A DNA stretch of 64,000 nucleotides, taken from Zygnema cylindricum. Taxonomy: Eukaryota; Streptophyta; Zygnematophyceae; Zygnematales; Zygnemataceae. The notes under the pieces are model-generated. The model worked only from the letters and a program-made list of their open reading frames with translations, had not been told where the DNA came from and did not search any database. A program made the position numbers and the translations under genes. Where the stretch lies: positions 156,549 through 220,548 of the forward strand of contig JBBHKE010003364.1 in the NCBI GenBank assembly GCA_037447655.1, read 5' to 3'. Below are positions 62,462-64,000 of the stretch, in pieces. Positions within the stretch are counted from its first letter, which is position 1, and every line of letters begins with the position of its first letter.

Positions 62462-63450
62462 TGCATTCACATACAAAATACAGGAAGCCTCTAAATAGTA
62501 TTTAACTAACCCACTTCAAGCCACAACCACTGCTGTCCAGGAAGGCAAAATGACAGTTTGATTGCACCCCTATGCAGTCTGGACTCCCTTGAGTCCGTAG
62601 CAAATATAATCACTAAAAACGCCAACCAACCGATAAGTTATGAGCCGGCAAAATGCCAATTTATACAAAGCTCTCTTAGAGAGAGGTGACTATCTATCAA
62701 AATTTCCTTAGTCCTAAACCTCTCTCACAACTCCTATCTACTGAAGTACGAACCAATCATATTACTGTACTTTACATAAAGGTACTACGACCGATGTCCT
62801 TTATGTATGGCCGATGTACGACAAGGCTACTGAGTGGACGCGTGTCACTTTTCCACTCGTTCGAATATTTTCCGGAATTCTCGTGACCGAATGTCATCCT
62901 TCCACGCGGCGCCACGTCATACCACGTCCATAAAATCCAAAGTGACCATTCCGCGATCTCGGCGATGATGTGCGCCGTCGGATTAAATCCGACATTAAAT
63001 GTTGACCGTTTAAAACAAATGTCTGTTTCATTTGTTTCGTGCGAAATGACATTCGCACTAAACCTTAACAAGTTTTATGTCCGTTCGTCCATATTTCAGT
63101 TAAATGGTTTTTGTATTGTACAATAGTTTAAATACTAATGAAACCCTATATCTCATAACGGACTTCTACGACAGACTCGTTTGAGCTAACGGCTACGCCG
63201 CGCTTTGCCGGTCGGGGGTTCGAGTCCTGCCGGACTCAACCTTTTGTTGAGAGTGACTTAAGTCACTCTTTAGTCCTTCCTATGGAGTTGAGGCAGCCAT
63301 GGCTCCCTCGCTCTCTCTCCCTTTTAGTGACTACAAGAAGTATGGGGGCAAGAGAGAAGAGATGGAGGCAGGCTGCCTACATTTTCTTTATGTGTTTCCG
63401 CTAATTAGTTTTAGACCTAGAAAATACAACAAAAACTACTTATTTCAACA
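62462..63450 (-). mobile_element. 3' LTR of a Copia element, about 1.0 kb
   Basis: On the minus strand it starts TGTTGAAATAAGTAG immediately after a polypurine tract (AATAAGGGGAA, 63461-63451). It ends with TGCA near 62462, with about 14 bp deleted near that end relative to the solo LTR. Only a handful of substitutions separate it from 59168-60171 (for example G59642 against A62921). An inner TGTTGA...TCAACA pair (63450 to 63248) would give a 0.2-kb LTR, but the solo copy supports the longer one. Confidence 0.85.
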
Positions 63451-63514
63451 TTCCCCTTATTTTCTAGTCTAATTTTTACTTTTATTTTAATCCACATTTT
63501 TCTCCACAGTATAT

Positions 63515-64000
63515 TTACTTTGGAGAGGGCAGAAGTTTGGTCATCATGTCAGCCACCATTTCCTCATCATATCTATATACAAGATTCACTATTTTATTCT
63601 CAACTTCTTCTCTTACAAAACTTAATCTTATGTCCATATGTTTAGCCTTAAAATGATGTTTTGGATTGGCTGCAATTGCTATGGCCGCTTGATTATCACA
63701 AAACAATTCATGCAATCCCTCCTTCATATACCCCAGTTCTTGCAGCAAGAACTTGCCCCACATCAACTCTTTCACAACAGAACAAGAGGCCATGTACTCA
63801 GCCTCCATAGTGGACTGAGCAACCACCTTTTGTTGCTTACTGTTCCTACATCAAGCACCTTCCCCAACATACAACACATACCCAGAAGTGCATCGTCTCA
63901 TAGGTGCATCCCCATAACTGGCATCACTCCAAGTGGTGATATCAGTGTGCTCCCCTCCCAAATGCAACCATAACTCTCTGGTTCTAACCAAATATCTCAT
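63515..64000 (-). pseudogene. Copia RNase H / C-terminal pol, with in-frame stop, continuing off the right edge
   Basis: The minus strand encodes RYLVRTRELWLHLGG, TTWSDASYGDAPMRRCTSGY, then VLYVGEGA, a TGA at 63853-63851, and CRNSKQQKVVAQSTMEAEYM in the same frame, then ELFCDNQAAIAIAANP, KAKHMDIRLSFVREEV and a stop at 63515. These are the RNase H Asp, Glu and Asp blocks (SDASYGD, EAEY, CDNQAA) and the tail typical of Copia. The single stop lies in a normally conserved segment, so the copy is probably defective although otherwise intact. Confidence 0.93.

Noticed and set aside
63248-63450. A short 0.2-kb LTR bounded by TGTTGA...TCAACA
   Set aside because: The solo copy at 59168-60171 shares a further 0.77 kb and has its target duplication outside that, so the long LTR fits better.

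Overview
The window looks like nuclear DNA of a streptophyte: a land plant or a closely related green alga with a large, transposon-rich genome. I cannot name the species. The reasons are a complete plant-type ISOAMYLASE 2 gene with 23 GT-AG exons and a plastid-transit-like N-terminus, a KH-domain exon of the plant FLK/PEPPER type, several Copia LTR retrotransposon remnants with plant-style primer-binding and polypurine sites, and many Tourist/Harbinger-like and hAT-like miniature elements. Two runs of 10 N (3754-3763 and 21223-21232) mark assembly gaps. No prokaryotic gene organisation or CRISPR array is present.

Layout. 1-3.5 kb holds two Copia-type remnants on the minus strand: a 5' LTR with TATA box, primer-binding site and gag start running off the left edge, and a decayed RT/RNase H region followed by its polypurine tract and 3' LTR. 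3.5-16 kb is a mosaic of miniature DNA transposons (a TTA/TAA-flanked family, and a hAT-like element with a perfect 8-bp target duplication), a decayed Copia integrase, minisatellites and unassigned T-rich DNA. 16.0-17.9 kb carries the 3' part of a KH-domain RNA-binding protein gene (+). 25.1-27.3 kb carries 5' exons of an unrecognised gene (+), followed by a homopyrimidine tract of about 1.4 kb. 28.7-36.2 kb is mostly repeats and low-complexity DNA, with weak hints of minus-strand exons at 29-32.5 kb. 36.2-38.3 kb is a cluster of three well-bounded miniature elements.

39985-55186 (minus) is the main gene: ISA2, the debranching-enzyme subunit of starch synthesis. All 23 coding exons join in frame to 932 codons, and all three GH13 catalytic positions are substituted, as expected for the regulatory, non-catalytic partner of ISA1. 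Its introns carry a 72-nt tRNA-like cloverleaf, a TA-flanked miniature element, microsatellites and a roughly 480-bp foldback. Two G-box (CACGTG) motifs lie just upstream of the start codon.

55.5-64 kb is again transposon territory: a chain of Harbinger-like MITEs, one split by a solo LTR of about 1 kb. A near-identical LTR follows 3.3 kb further right, attached to a Copia RNase H region with an in-frame stop.

The recognisable host genes are unrelated in function (starch metabolism, RNA binding, unknown), and nothing suggests an operon-like or clustered pathway. The most interesting material is the layered insertion history, the foldback and tRNA-like sequences inside ISA2 introns, and the tRNA-like module inside a Copia LTR.
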